A DNA stretch of 64,000 nt, from the NCBI GenBank assembly GCA_032622095.1, contig CP136065.1, positions 111,209,195 through 111,273,194 on the forward strand, read 5' to 3'. The stretch's first letter is position 1. Each line of letters starts with the position of its first letter. The translations under genes were made by a program, and so were the position numbers. Below the pieces are notes generated by a model that saw only the letters and a list, made by a program, of their open reading frames with translations, was not told where the DNA came from and did not search any database. This DNA is from Siphonodentalium dalli. Lineage: Eukaryota > Mollusca > Scaphopoda > Gadilida > Siphonodentaliidae. This document shows positions 22,851-34,948 of this stretch, in pieces.

Positions 22851-24299
22851 GTCATTTGGCAAAAAAAATCTTTTATTTAAAAATTCAATACATAGAGTTA
22901 CCGGCTGCCTGCAAAAATCCCGTTCAGAGCTGATACCGAGGCAACTAATTTAATGAGATTCACCAGATCAGAGAGTCGTTTTGTTTACATCTGTGCAGCA
23001 TTTGTTTTAAGCTTTCTAATATCTCTGCTAGTGTCCCCATTAAATGAACATCAATTTGATGCAGTCATTTTATACCGATGCAGTTTTTTTCTCCATAGGT
23101 CGCAATCACTGCCGTCTGGTCACTTTCTCCACCAAATCTATATTTGCAACCAAAATATGAATGTTCATTTCTGATTAGTGGGTCGACATATTTGGCGATA
23201 AATACATTGTCTTTGTGCAGTAGAATTTCCTTTAAATATAGCATGGTATTCTGGCGACTAGTATACAGTTATTCCCACTAATTAGTTCACCATGACTGTA
23301 TATTATCATTCAAATCACAGCATTTTAACTTCCATCAATCATACTCAGTGTGGTTAGTTTATCTGTACACTATTGCAGACCCTTGGAAATGCAATTAGTG
23401 GCATCGCAATGGTTCTGTCAGAGGGAGGTAATAATTGGAAACTGGTCTATTAATTGTTGTACATTAAAGTATCATGGAACTTTTCACTGTTAATAGCTAA
23501 AACCAACAAATATTATGTACCAAATCGTACTTACCAACAAGTTGTGCAGATGCATCCATACTCTACGGAACGCAACAAAATCAACATCCATCACTTATAT
23601 TTACACTCAACCGAGTTTAGAAGAGCTTTAATAGCCCATTTCCAACGTTATTAGCATGACTTGATGCAAGTTGCATCTACACAAAAATGGATGCAAGTTG
23701 GGGTCAGCGCGAGATGTCATGTGACGTAATTTCGACCAACCAACGTCCTCCATTCATGTTCCACAACGCAATGCATTTGTGAGTGTAAATATTGATAGTT
23801 GGTTCTCATTTGAGAAGACGCAGGCTAAGTTTCATTAGAAATAACATTTGTGTTGTCTAAATGATAAATTGGAACATTCTTCAAAATAATCTCTTGATAC
23901 TAATGCCCAGATAATTTTTAGCTCAACATTAATTGTAAGGTTGAGCTGTTGCCATGGCTTGGTATCTGTCGTGGGTGGAGACGTGTGTCAACAATTTCCA
24001 TTAGCATGGGCTACTGGTCGGATCATTATGAAATTTGTCATGGATGTTAACATTGACATGTAGATGGAACAAATCTTTTGGGATCATTCCACCATTGACC
24101 CTTTCATGACTGAGATTCCTGAAATTTTACGAAAACCCTGTGCCAAAGCATTCTCTTGTATATGGAAGTTGCCCATAGGGCACCTCGCATGTATATGAAA
24201 ATGCATTGGCCTAACAAAATTTACATTGATCTTGTAAGCCAGAGCATTTGCTTATATATATAAAACAATTGGGCAATTTTTATCATATCAATACCTATT
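22851..24299. other. No gene seen
   Basis: Unassigned AT-rich DNA without long frames or clear repeats. GATGCAAGTTG occurs twice near 23661 and 23689. Confidence 0.45.
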
Positions 24300-24499
24300 T
24301 AATCGGAATCCAGGTTTTGCTTAAGTAATTCTCATATGCTGGATTCTTCCATATCTCACTGTCCATTAAAGCTTTCATATTCTCTTCAGAATCTGGAATG
24401 GATATTGACTCTGCGATTCTTCTCATCATCATTGTTGCCTCTTCTATCTCTGTGACCCCATTTTCTTTTCTAGATAGCCAACGTTCCCATGCTTGTGCT
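24300..24499 (-). pseudogene. Exon-like fragment of unknown, possibly transposase-derived, protein
   Basis: On minus a candidate acceptor TGTGGTTTTCAG precedes AQAWERWLSRKENGVTEIEE, then a helical segment, then SEIWKNPAYENYLSKTWIPI and a stop. The ending resembles a region found in some MULE-type transposase relatives, but this is from memory and weak. It lies just outside the 3'-truncated end of the family 1 LINE. Confidence 0.35.
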
Positions 24500-24649
24500 C
24501 TGAAAACCACACAGCAGAGTCTTGACATTTGTATCTACATAATGAACACAAAATTTATTTTTATTAATATCCAAGTACTCAATGGTATTACTTGATATAT
24601 CTTAAGATTTTTGTTGACACTTAGGTCACCGCAATTTAATAAACCAAGC

Positions 24650-25576
24650 AATGAAGCTCTGGTATTTGCATACTTTTGATTTTTTATATAAGACTTAATC
24701 TCTACCTTAATCTGCTCCCACCACGCCTGTGAGACATTACTGCCAGACACAGACCCGGTGCGAGCATACCAAAAAGCAACAAAATCTGATAGAAATTCTG
24801 GATCTTTAAATAAAGAGGTATTGGCTTTCCAATAACCTGGGCCAATAGAAGATCTAGGGGTAGTACTAAATATTAAACTGATAACATCATGATCGGAAAG
24901 TGGAAAAGTTTGTGAAGAATATGTGGGAGGGTCTTCCAGTAAGGCACGAGATATATAAAATATATCTAATCGTGTATGGACAGTAGGGGAATGTCTAGTT
25001 GTATGCACAATACCCGGATGGCTGTGACGATAAAAATCGACAAGTCCATATTGTAAAAGTTTTTGATGGCATTCTTTGGCATAGGTGGGGATATGTTCTC
25101 GACCTCCTACTTTATCATACTTCGAGTCAACAATAAAATTAAAATCGCCACCTAAAATGATTGCACGACTGGTCACAAGATGTGGGAGTAATGTTTGAAA
25201 TATTTGTTTACGTTCTTGGTCTTGACGTTGAGGTCCATAATAAGAAAGGAAACGGAAGGCCCCCCCCCCCCGGAGATGTCAATATCGACACCTACGAAGT
25301 GGCCATCCAGATCTGAAAAGGTACGCACTATTTTAAACTCAGAGAATCTCGAAATAAAATGGCTGCACCACATGCATGAGTAGTCCCAAAAGACCAAAAT
25401 CCTTTACATTCTAAGGAATGGTTTAAACCCTGTCCATGTTGATAATGGTCGACGTGCGTTTCTTGTAGAAAAAGTACGTCGACCCCATCAAAAAGGAAGA
25501 GGTATTTGATTGCCTGTACAGTCTTCCGATCACGAAGACCACAGGTGTTAAGGCATGCGATATGAAGAGGATCCAT
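24650..25576 (-). pseudogene. LINE ORF2, family 1: AP-endonuclease domain
   Basis: It starts at 25576 with MDPLHIACLNTCGLRDRKTV. Endonuclease motifs in order: LFLQETH, FVGVDIDISG, IILGGDFNFI, TRLDIFYIS and PLSDHDVI. These are the metal-binding and catalytic positions of the APE-type nuclease that nicks the target for LINE insertion. Frames break near 25330 and at a C12 run at 25259-25270, where sister copies read GAAF instead. It ends at KNQKYANTRASL. Confidence 0.85.
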
Positions 25577-25821
25577 GTTAATTCTTTGAGTGAAAAATAA
25601 GATAAAAGAAAAAGGAATAAACAGCCAGTCAGAAAGCGATCTGGCGTAAGGTGAAATCAGTAGGCAGGCGCATTTATCCAGGGAAAAAGCAAAGTTCGTG
25701 ATCAAGTGGGTTAGACACATTAATCGATAGGATAAAGCATAATTCAGGGACATGAGCATCTGTCGAGGTACAAAGTTATATATACATGTACATATCATTT
25801 AACCAGTTGGCACTTGTTTAA

Positions 25822-27058
25822 TTATATGCTTGAGAGGAGGATGATCAAGGTCATCCTCTTCAGAAGAACGGTCTCTCTTTGAAGCTGAGGCACCCCCGTG
25901 GCAACGCTAGTGTCTTGCACTTCCATGTTACCATCAGGGGAAAGCGGATAATCTCGTATAGAGTTTTCAGATCCAAGCTCTTCTTCCGAAGCTAAGTTCT
26001 CTTGGTACCCCTCATAATCAGAGAGGTGAAGATCACCCTTAATGAGATCATCTAAGGGCGGAGACTGCTGATCCTTCTCCCTTTCTGCACGATTCATCGA
26101 AAGCGACATTGCTGGAGGTGGCATATAATCGCCATGAGGCTGTCGGCGTGTTACATCTACCCATTCATTGCTATTTGTTGGCAGGTCTGAAAATATCTGG
26201 CCCAGACTTTTTGCCAGGGCAAGTATTCCTAATATGACCACGCTGCCCACACTTTAAGCACAGAGAAGGTTTCCCTGACACAGTAAGGAACACCCTATAT
26301 CCTTCAATGTACATAAAATCCGGAACACTGCTCGGATCTGTTTGATCCAGAACAATTCTGACTTTACGTCTGCCATTCGCAACTTCTTGTCCTTCAACTG
26401 TAAACGAATCATAGTTAATTTCCTTTTCCACACCATACTTCAGAAGACTAGAAACAACCAAAGCATGCGTTATACTGAAAGGTAACCAATTGATATTTAC
26501 TGTACATATTCTAGGTATAAAACGTCCCCCATCTGACTGTGGCTTGAAGGAGAGCCCCTCCGTTGGTGAAAAAGGAGGTTCTGGTGCCTGAAAACGTTGA
26601 ATGGAGTTTTTATCATCGAAAATAATAATCCATTCTCTCATTTCAACACCTCGATAAATGGCTGTAAGTCCTGTCGTAGGCATCCTTTGAAGTAATTTTT
26701 CTGCTAAATTGTATGGATTGACCCGTCTGGGCTTCGGTCCATAAAGATATAAGTTCATTGAACGTGAGTACAAGTCACATTTAACGTCATCTTCCAGAAC
26801 ATAGGTTGACGATGTCTCATCGTACGTCTTTTTGTAAGGGTCCAAAGGATCTACAGCAGTCACTTCCATCAAACCCCCAGACGGCGTTAAAGTGCAGTTG
26901 AGAGGTGAAGTGGTTTGGACTGGTTCAGGCTGTGGTGGTGATCGTGCATGTGCATCTGACATACCTTCAACAACAGTAGCATTTCCAGTCGAAGTAGCGT
27001 CTTCTGACATGCTGAGGCAAGAAGTATATAAGAAAAAGGTAGCAAAAACACAAATCAA
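25822..27058 (-). pseudogene. LINE ORF1 protein, family 1, longest copy
   Basis: From 27058 a 295-codon frame gives a hydrophobic start, MSEDATSTGNATVVEG, a spacer, DPLDPYKKTYDETSSTYVL, LYSRSMNLYLYGPKPRRVNP, MREWIIIFDDKNSIQRF, PEPPFSPTEGLSF, NINWLPFSITHALVVSSLL, QEVANGRRKVRIVL and SLCLKCGQRGHIRNTCPG (CCHC complete). A frameshift near 26200 moves to a 142-codon frame with an acidic, Ser-rich tail (NEWVDVTRRQPHGDYMPPP and LASEEELGSENSIRDYPLSP). One frameshift makes this the best-kept ORF1 here. The likely true start is the Met of MSEDATS at about 27010. Confidence 0.85.
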
Positions 27059-27140
27059 ACACCCCCGAACGGGGATAAAGCAAACATCTTTCCTTTCTGT
27101 CTTCAGATCGCACCGATGCCAAACCGCATGACAACCCGTC

Positions 27141-27151
27141 CTCGGCCTGAC
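27141..27151 (-). repeat. GTCAGGCCGAG boundary motif (site 3)
   Basis: It separates the A-rich end of the family 2 LINE (27152 onward) from the 5' UTR of the family 1 LINE. Minus reads AAAATTAAAAT then GTCAGGCCGAGG. Confidence 0.65.
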
Positions 27152-27299
27152 ATTTTAATTTTTTTTTAATTTTTATACGTTTATTCAGAAAATAATATAT
27201 AGAATACAAAAGTAAACGCTGACATATAGTCAGATACAGGTTGATACGGTACATAATGAAATAAATAGAAGGCTGGCTAACGGCCAGCACCGTACATTT

Positions 27300-27353
27300 C
27301 CCCGCTCCGATTAAAAACAGACGAGTCTGCGGTATCACAGTTTGGAGCGGGGG
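27300..27353 (-). ncRNA. Conserved 3'-UTR hairpin of the family 2 LINE (copy 2)
   Basis: CCCCGCTCC (27300-27308) pairs with GGAGCGGGG (27344-27352); the inner CAGAC-GA-GTCTG stem is unchanged from the copy at 1683-1738. Conservation in an otherwise diverged UTR supports a functional fold. Confidence 0.55.
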
Positions 27354-27725
27354 TTTAAAACCAAAAGACGAGCCACCCAACCCACGAAGATGAGGACAAA
27401 ACACAATGTAGAGTTACCCGCCCTGCGCCCCAGAGACATTTAGTGCCCTGTGACCCGGGTAACTCTACGGGAAAGTGCGAAAAGCAGAACGTAATACATT
27501 TAGCCAAGGTCGTAATAAAGGTAAAGGGTAAAAGCGAGGTATATGCGGACCAGCCGTAGAAGGTACCAAGAGATAAAATCAGTTAAAAGTGTATGTAGAA
27601 ATAAATTACTGAAAGGGCGCAAAGCGTTTGAAATTAAATGACGGGGACGCCGGCAATGGCACGGACGTCTATGAAACAAGCGAATGGAACTTAAAAGGTG
27701 AAATGAATAGAATCATCACTATCGT

Positions 27726-29302
27726 TCAGTTGGCAAATGTCTGTGGTCTGTTACCACAGATTTTCAAATACAGTCGGTGGTGATCTAGGAGCACGTGAGT
27801 GCGGATCCGAGAAAGGAATGATAAAATAGGGACGTGATCAGGTTGTGAAGCCGTGGGGCGGGGGTTCATACATTTTGGAGCATGGTGAATGCGGTTTCGG
27901 AAATACCAAATGGTCGCCACGGCTTCCGAAATGAGAATGAGAGCTAAAGCTCGATTATTTGGATTGTCAGCGCGGACCAGAAGGAAGCGAATGAAGCCAA
28001 GATGAGTGTGAAAATTTTCGCGTAGTGCAAGGGGGGTAATACAATCACGGACTAGATTCCATAAAGGCTGGACGACGGAGCAATCGACAAACAGATGCAG
28101 TACCGTTTCGGGAAGGGAATTACAAAGGGGACATTTTTTGTGGGCCGGGGGCCGTAAAATTTGGCCATTCAGTCCCGGGTCGGGAGGACTCCATATATTA
28201 ATCGATAAAGAATCCTACGAATCTGGGGATCAATGGCTGAGTTGTGTAAATTAGCCCAGACAATATGAAGGGGCATTTTGGGGTAAATCAAACGGAGTTT
28301 AGGGGCGGAAAGGACGTCAGGTAAAAGTCGAGTGTAAAACTCTTTGGAAGTAAGTTGTGCCAGCGGGAGGGTGGGGGAGTCTTTTTCGAAGGTTTTGATG
28401 GACGCTAAACAACGGCGATAGAATAAGGGAATATGTTGGGGGTCACAATGTGCCGTGTTGTGGGAAGCGAAAAGGGGCTGGTACTGGCGAATTGAAAGAC
28501 CGATCCAGTAAATGGCAAACACAGACCATCGCACATCTGGGCTGGTAAGTAACCTCTGAACATGACGGAGATAATAAGAATGAAACTTAGTCGGTAGATG
28601 GACAATATCAGCGCCCCCTAATTTTTTGGGGGCGTACATGAGACTGCGGGGGAGGGGTTCCGATTTGGTGGCCCAGAAAAACTGGAAGGACGCTCGTTGG
28701 ACAAGCGTAATATAATGAGGGGTCATGGGGATTATTGAGGAATAATACCAGAGCTTGCTTAAGGCGTAAACATTAAGATAAGAAGCCCTGGTGAATGAGG
28801 GGAGATGGGCAAACCTGCCAAATTGAAGAGATTTCGAAAAAAAATTAAACAAATTGTGAAAATGGTCGTCAGTTGTGACCTGAGATCCAAATTGTATACC
28901 GAGGATTTTGTGGGATTTGACCCACTTTAGGCCATTTGGGGCTGTCGGTGGGTCGGCTCCATGAGCCCAAAAAGAGACCGACGAATTTGTTCAAATTTAT
29001 CTTGGAGCCGGAGACGTGCCCAAAAGTATCAATAATGGACAGGGCAGCGTTAATAGAGGCGTCAGTCGTCACGAAAAGGGTGACGTCGTCGGCATATGCC
29101 GTTAATTTGAAAGGCTTGGGCGCTCCCGGTACCGTAAGGCCGGGGACGGCCGGATCGGAGCGAATTTTGATTAAAAGGGGCTCCAAGCAAAGAATATATA
29201 AAAGGGGAGATAAGCTACAGCCTTGTCGAACTGAGCGAGTGACGGGAAGGGGTGGAAATGTGCTGATTGATATATACACTGGAAAATATGTCCGTATAAA
29301 GG
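27726..29302 (-). pseudogene. LINE ORF2, family 2: RT palm and thumb, C-terminal zinc knuckle
   Basis: On minus: VRQGCSLSPLLYILCLEPLL (RT block before the active site), LTAYADDVTLFVTTDASINA (catalytic YADD), VSGSKINLNKFVGLFLGSW, then a one-base insertion near 28932 (GCCATTTGGGG against GCCATTGGGG at 37017), RASYLNVYALSKLWYYSSII, FFWATKSEPLPRSLMYAPKK, and after another frame change CPLCN-x7-H-LFVD-C, a CCHC finger seen at the end of L1/Tx1 ORF2. The frame ends NPRPTASQPDHVPILSF then RPQTFAN at 27726. The upstream half of the same ORF is at 35337-36388. Confidence 0.87.
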
Positions 29303-29492
29303 GCCATTCTCAGGTAACCGGGACCAAAGCAACAAAATAAAATCGAAAAATTAATTTTCGTAAACAGTTGTCAACATTATTTATTTGTGAAGTTGGGTAT
29401 CCATTGTACATTTAACAGAAGTGGTTAACATATCGATGATATATTCCTATAAAATATGACTCCATGAAGATGGTACCCGCATTTTCAGTGTG

Positions 29493-29508
29493 CGACAGAT
29501 ACGTTACC
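29493..29508 (-). repeat. Subterminal motif GGTAACGTATCTGTCG, site 1
   Basis: Exact 16-mer on the minus strand, 190 bases from the left end of the 6-kb element. Confidence 0.7.
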
Positions 29509-29869
29509 ACAGCATCATTCTAGATAACATCGGTTTTTCTATCTAAGAGGATTTCTGCTATGCACAATAAGATGTAATGCTCATATCAGTCCACAAGTTG
29601 CATATATTGACTGAAAAATCATATCTGGTATGGAATACTTTTTATTTATGGACCATATATACACGAATTCTACGCGAATCGTGACTTATTTTCAACCATT
29701 TCAGGAAAACATAACACACAGTTCGTGTGTCCTACATTATTATGAGCGTCGTGGACAAATGTTTCAATGTACATGTGATTCCACACACTGGGGTTTACAA
29801 GGAACCAAAATTATCTGAAATAGCTTTATTTTTTCCCAAGATATGCGTTGGTACATCGGCCAAGTTTTA

Positions 29870-29885
29870 GGTAACGTATCTGTCG
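29870..29885 (+). repeat. Subterminal motif, site 2
   Basis: Exact 16-mer, plus strand, 567 bases from the left end. Confidence 0.7.
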
Positions 29886-30214
29886 CTATATAACAGAAAA
29901 TTATATTTTCTCAGTTTCAAAACTGGCATTGTACTACATGAATATGCCACAGTATGTTTTCTTCCTTTGGTACATATTTGTAACAAAATAGCTTGTATTG
30001 GATGCAAAAGCAAACAGATAGATCAATATATTATATACATGCATGCACTCTATATTTAAATCTTCACTGCTATATTGAATATTGAATAGTTTGTAAAAAG
30101 TCTGATTATCGACTTAATAGTAGGTATCCAAATAGTTATAGGCCTGTATTGAACAACATAATAAATATTTCTAAATACCGGTATTTAAAAAGGTCCGTCC
30201 GCGGGACACACACC

Positions 30215-31225
30215 TAATGGAGTAGATTAGTAAAAGAATTGTTCACTTCGTGACTAAAGCATGAAATTTTGACATACCAATTGATATTAGATATGGAGCC
30301 ACGCTGAAATTTCACTTTAATCCCTCTTTTACATTTAAAGAGCGTTTCGTGGTTATATAATTTAATAAATGTCACAATTAATCTTACCATGGAATCTGCG
30401 CTTGAAATTAGGCATATACAGTAAGAATGACTCAGCGCGATATAATGGCACATTTTTAGGGCGAAATTGGAACTCCCCGTTCAAGATGACTGTCAAAATG
30501 GCAGCCGTAAGTGGAACATTTGACGTTTTTTCACTGATATCTTTCAGACCAGTTTCTTCTGAATTGAACTGGTTTGGAAATGTGACTTTATTTTGTATTG
30601 TTCATGTTAATTGGTCACTGGAGCAATGAAATATGACATTCGTTGGATCCCAGCGGCCAGCCCCTTCCGATCCCTCAATAATTTGATTTTACAGAACGCG
30701 GTATGAAATTTCACCAAAAATCGCCATTGGGATTCTAGTCATATTTCAAGAAATGAGCAGAACTGTGCAAAATAAGTGAGGCTTACCATTACTTATGAAA
30801 ATTTCAACTCAATGGAACCAAAATTGTCACTTTGGCTAACAATGGCTGTCAAATGACGGCTAAAATATGGAAAATGGTAAATATTGTCCCGTCGAGCCAC
30901 GCAATCGCTTGAATGTTGTGGATGATGAATAAAATAGGCTGTTCTGTCATATATACATTGAATACTAACATTTATGATGCATCTTGGATAAGTATTACTA
31001 TTACATTACCAAAATTATTGAAATTTTCTCTCGAAATCGCGAAAACAAAAACTTTTCAGGTTTGCACCATTTTTTCAAGTAAAATGGAACTATCTTTTGT
31101 GTTTATTGTTTTGATCCGTCTTAAATGCGTAACACTGAAGTGTTTTTAGAAAAATATACTCAAGCTGGCTTTCAAAATGTCCACGAAATTTGGTAGAAAA
31201 TTTGATATTTTCAAATGAGCAGAAC
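30215..31225 (+). repeat. Foldback arm, left
   Basis: It pairs with 33260-34330 in reverse. Matching landmarks include GGAGTAGATTA, GTGACTAAAGCATGAAA, CCACGCTGAAATTTCACTTTAA, AAAGAGCGTTTCGTG, TTGGAACTCCCCGT and ATGGAACTATCTTT. Confidence 0.75.
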
Positions 31226-31639
31226 TCTGAAACTGAACTGGCATAATTATGTGGCTACTCAGGCCCAATAACATGTGCAATCATTATAGGTAAGTGGATG
31301 TCAGACCAGGTAACACGTCTATCAGGATAGGTGTCTCAATACCTATTACTCTAGAATGACAGAGAAATAGCCAACTTAAAACACTGGCGGGTGGACCAGA
31401 TGACTTTTTAGAAAGTCAAACAAAGAGATGAGTAAAAAACTGCTTAATAACATCAAATTCTGAGTCCTTGGCATCAAGATTGATTTACTAATGTCAGGAA
31501 AACAGATTCCTCCATTGTGCATATAAAAGGCCACCAAGATGAAGAACTCTCTGAAATTACATCCCAATCGATTAACATATGCTTATTATTATGGAAAGTG
31601 ATAGCCACCAAAGGTCCAACTGCACTACTCTCCCCTGAC

Positions 31640-33065
31640 CATACAATCATATTATATATACATAAACACCACACAAATGACCATGCAGCCACTCGCTTTA
31701 TACACACACACCTCACCCACGACCATACAAGGATACTTGGGATTACCCGTAAACCACACACATGACTATACAGCCATGAGTCAACCATTCAGGTACACCA
31801 GATATACTCCTACACTTCACTCATGACTATACAGTCGTTCAATCGTGATCATACAATCACTTGTATACATATTCACCTCATCATTGGCTATACAATAACT
31901 CCCTGTATATATATTTGCCACATTTATGGCCATATATCCACTCAAGATATACATATACACTGCAACCATAACCATAGAGTAACTCTCGGTATGCATCGCC
32001 AATGGTCATACAGCCCTTGTATATATACAAATGCCCCGCACACATGGCCATTCACACACTCCAGGCTTGAATATACTCCCCACTCAAGACAATTCAGCAC
32101 TCGTAGCATACCCATACACAGCATTTGTGGTCATACAATCACTCCTTGTTTACCAACTTCACCTCACCATTGGCCATACGATCACTCCCTGTGTACATAT
32201 TGACCACACCCATATAGCCAATAAATATATACAATGTACACACACACACCCCCCACCAATGCCTATCATAGAATCACTCCAGGTATACATCGACACCTCA
32301 CCATTGACCCTACATACCTTCTAGATATAGCAATACCGCGCATAGTACCTCACCATTGGCCATACAGTCACTCCTGTATACATTTTCTTCGCACCCATGA
32401 CCATATATCCACTCATGATATACATATACACCCCACTCATGACCATAAGGTCAATCCATGTATACATATACACCTCACCAATGAATATACCAATATCACG
32501 CACGACCATTCGTACACTCCAGATTTACATATATACATCGCCCATGACAATTCAGCCACTCGATGTATACTCAATCACCCCATTCATGATCATACAGCTA
32601 TTCTCTGTATACATATACACCCACCAATGATAATACAGCCACGGCAGAGATGATTATACATCACATATACAACCATGACCACAAGGACACTCCATGTATA
32701 CTCCAGGTATGCATATACACTTCAACAATCATTACCGTACTGTCATTCCATGTACACCTATACACATTGCACATAAGCATATATAAAATCACTGCCTATT
32801 TAGTCATACACCTACAGTCCCACACGTGATCATACAGCCATCATATGTATAAATATACACCCTTCATTGACAATAGTCACTCATGTATATCCCATGTATA
32901 TCCCACACATGACCATACAGTCACTCTATATATACATAAACAACACACAGATGAATATACTGCTACTATCAGTATACACATAAACCACTTCAATAACCAT
33001 ACAAATAGTCCTTGTATAGCTATTCACCTCACACATGACCATACAGTCACCCCTTGTATACCTAT
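31640..33065 (+). repeat. 42-bp minisatellite in the loop of the foldback
   Basis: A degenerate unit of about 42 bases (CATGACCATACAGTCACTC plus a TGTATACATATACACCTC part) is repeated some thirty times. As 42 is a multiple of three, several frames stay open: the plus strand gives a 14-residue repeat of the type HDHT-x3-CIHIHLT and the minus strand YMVMSGVYMY-like repeats. No start, signal or composition bias argues for a real protein. Confidence 0.8.
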
Positions 33066-33259
33066 ATAGTAGCAAAATTCCATATTACAGTGCATCATTT
33101 AAAATGAATTTGTCATGCCCCAGAAGGTACAGGGACAACGAGAATGAAACATGTAGTAGTCAGTAGATTAAGAAACATGGCTAATCACTAAGTGTTACAA
33201 TTTTTTTGCTAACTCTTTGGAACAGAGAATACTGCTCTGGATATATGTAAAAAATACTC

Positions 33260-34330
33260 TTTTTTTTATCAAATGTGGTTGCCATTTTGGAAGCCATCTT
33301 GAGTAATTTTGTATAAAAACGCATTAGTGTGACGCATTTATTAAGACATATCAAGAACAATAAACATCTTTTATACCAAAGATAGTTCCATTTACTTGAA
33401 TAAATGTCCAAACCAGAATAGTAATTTTTTGCCGATATTGATTTGTGTCAAACTTGTGATAAAAAATCCAATAATTCTCGTAATGTCAGTGGTTACATTA
33501 GTAACACTTAACCAATGTGCATCAGAAATGTTAACATAAGACAGCATAGCCAATTGTATTTGCCAATCACAACTTGTAAGCGATTACATGGCATGATGGG
33601 GAAATATTTACCATTTTCCAGGTTTTGGCTGCCATTTTGGCAGCTATTTTCAGACAAAGTGACAATTTTTGTTCCATTGAGTTCAAATATTTATAAGTAA
33701 TTATATGCCTCACTTAGTTCGCACAGTTCTGTCAATTTCTTGTTAAAATATGACCAGAATCCTAACGGTGATTTTTCGTGAAATTTCATACCGAGTTCTC
33801 TATAATCGAATTATTGGGGGATCGGAAGGGACTAGGATCACACGAATGGTATATTTCATTGCTCTAATGATAACTTAACACGCACAATACCAAATAAAGT
33901 CACATTTCCGAACCAGTTCCATAAAGCAAAACCTGATCTAGAAGATATTTAGTGAAAAAAACGTCAAATTTACTCTTTCAGCTGCCATTTTGATGGCCAT
34001 CTTGGACGGGGAGTTCCAATTTTACCCTAAAAATGTGGCATTATATCTGTCAGAGTCATACTTACTGAATATGCCTAATTTTAAATCGCATATTTCATGG
34101 TAAGATTAATTGCGACATTTAATAAATTATATAATCACGAAACGCTCTTTAAATAAGGAAAACCCATTAAAAGGGGGGTTAAAGTGAAATTTCAGCGTGG
34201 CGCCATATCTAATATAAATACGTATGTGAATATATACATGTGTGCAAAGTTTCATGCTTTAGTCACAATTTGAACAATTGCCTTGAAAATTTGACTTAAT
34301 CTACTCCACTAACTCTATTGGGCCTACGAA
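33260..34330 (-). repeat. Foldback arm, right
   Basis: Inverted partner of 30215-31225, diverged by small indels and substitutions, so the foldback is not recent. A C-rich run follows at about 34355-34385. Confidence 0.75.
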
Positions 34331-34354
34331 CAAGTGTCTGCAAATTTTTGTCCG

Positions 34355-34385
34355 ACCCCACCCCGCCCCCCCCCCCCCCCCCCCC
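34355..34385 (-). repeat. Long C run (G-run on minus)
   Basis: Nearly unbroken C tract ending CCCCCTC; the minus strand could form a G-quadruplex. Confidence 0.6.
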
Positions 34386-34557
34386 TCAGGGCCTACGCAA
34401 TTTTTAAAGACCACGTAGGCCTAATTGTATATTTCTGTGGCATTATATACCCTAAGGACCGATAATAATAACAATAGAACATTTAACTGTGTCAATTAAA
34501 ACAATCCTAACAGTCATATTGATGTTTTCTTCGGCTTACGAACACGATTGCATAATC

Positions 34558-34590
34558 GGTAACGTATCTGTCGCGGTAACGTATCTGTCG
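34558..34590 (+). repeat. Subterminal motif, sites 3 and 4 (tandem)
   Basis: Two exact 16-mers at 34558-34573 and 34575-34590, one base apart. Confidence 0.72.
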
Positions 34591-34740
34591 AATCGAAACG
34601 TTTTTAGCAGCTGTGGCTATTGGTGAATACTAAAAGCTTCCCAACTATATTGTTAAATGATCCCAGCCGAACCTGTTATATGATAGAAAATACCAATCGG
34701 CAAGGTTTAAGACGTTTATTGAGATATGGCACTAAATGTT

Positions 34741-34756
34741 GGTAACGTATCTGTCG
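34741..34756 (+). repeat. Subterminal motif, site 5
   Basis: Exact 16-mer, 580 bases from the right end; a half-copy (GTAACGTACCACTCC) follows at 34762. Confidence 0.7.
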
Positions 34757-34932
34757 AAAAGTAACGTACCACTCCGTGGGCCGAGGCTATGTATCGCTAG
34801 CATTTCTTGCACAAATTGTCGAGCAAGTTTTCGATATTACATACTCAAAGACATCCATGGGGACGGATGTATGGACACAACTTGCAAACCTGATACACAT
34901 TTTACTTATTGACAAGGCGCAACTTTTGACTT

Positions 34933-34948
34933 GGTAACGTATCTGTCG
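34933..34948 (+). repeat. Subterminal motif, site 6
   Basis: Exact 16-mer, about 390 bases from the right end. A diverged minus copy (CAGATACGTCGAC) lies at 35042. Confidence 0.7.

Larger units (their letters stand above)
24650..27140 (-). mobile_element. Family 1 LINE copy, 3'-truncated, with ORF1 and endonuclease
   Basis: On minus it starts next to the GTCAGGCCGAGG boundary at 27151, has a short 5' UTR, ORF1 (27058-25822), a 245-base spacer, and ORF2 from 25576 to a break near 24650, where sister copies continue into RASLRKLEKDYKLL. The reverse transcriptase half is absent. Loss of the 3' half rather than the 5' half is unusual for a LINE and points to later deletion or rearrangement. Confidence 0.8.

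Noticed and set aside
28936-29340. 134-residue plus-strand frame, repeated at 36993
   Set aside because: Shadow of the reverse transcriptase frame on minus, conserved because the LINE is.
30369-30629. 86-residue plus frame inside the foldback arm
   Set aside because: Not preserved in the inverted partner arm, which has indels and stops.
31823-32653. His-rich repeat protein on plus
   Set aside because: Frames are open because a 42-bp unit is stop-poor; three overlapping frames and the opposite strand are equally open.
31640-33065. Possible CRISPR array
   Set aside because: Units are contiguous and degenerate with no unique spacers or constant repeats; it is a minisatellite in a eukaryotic genome.
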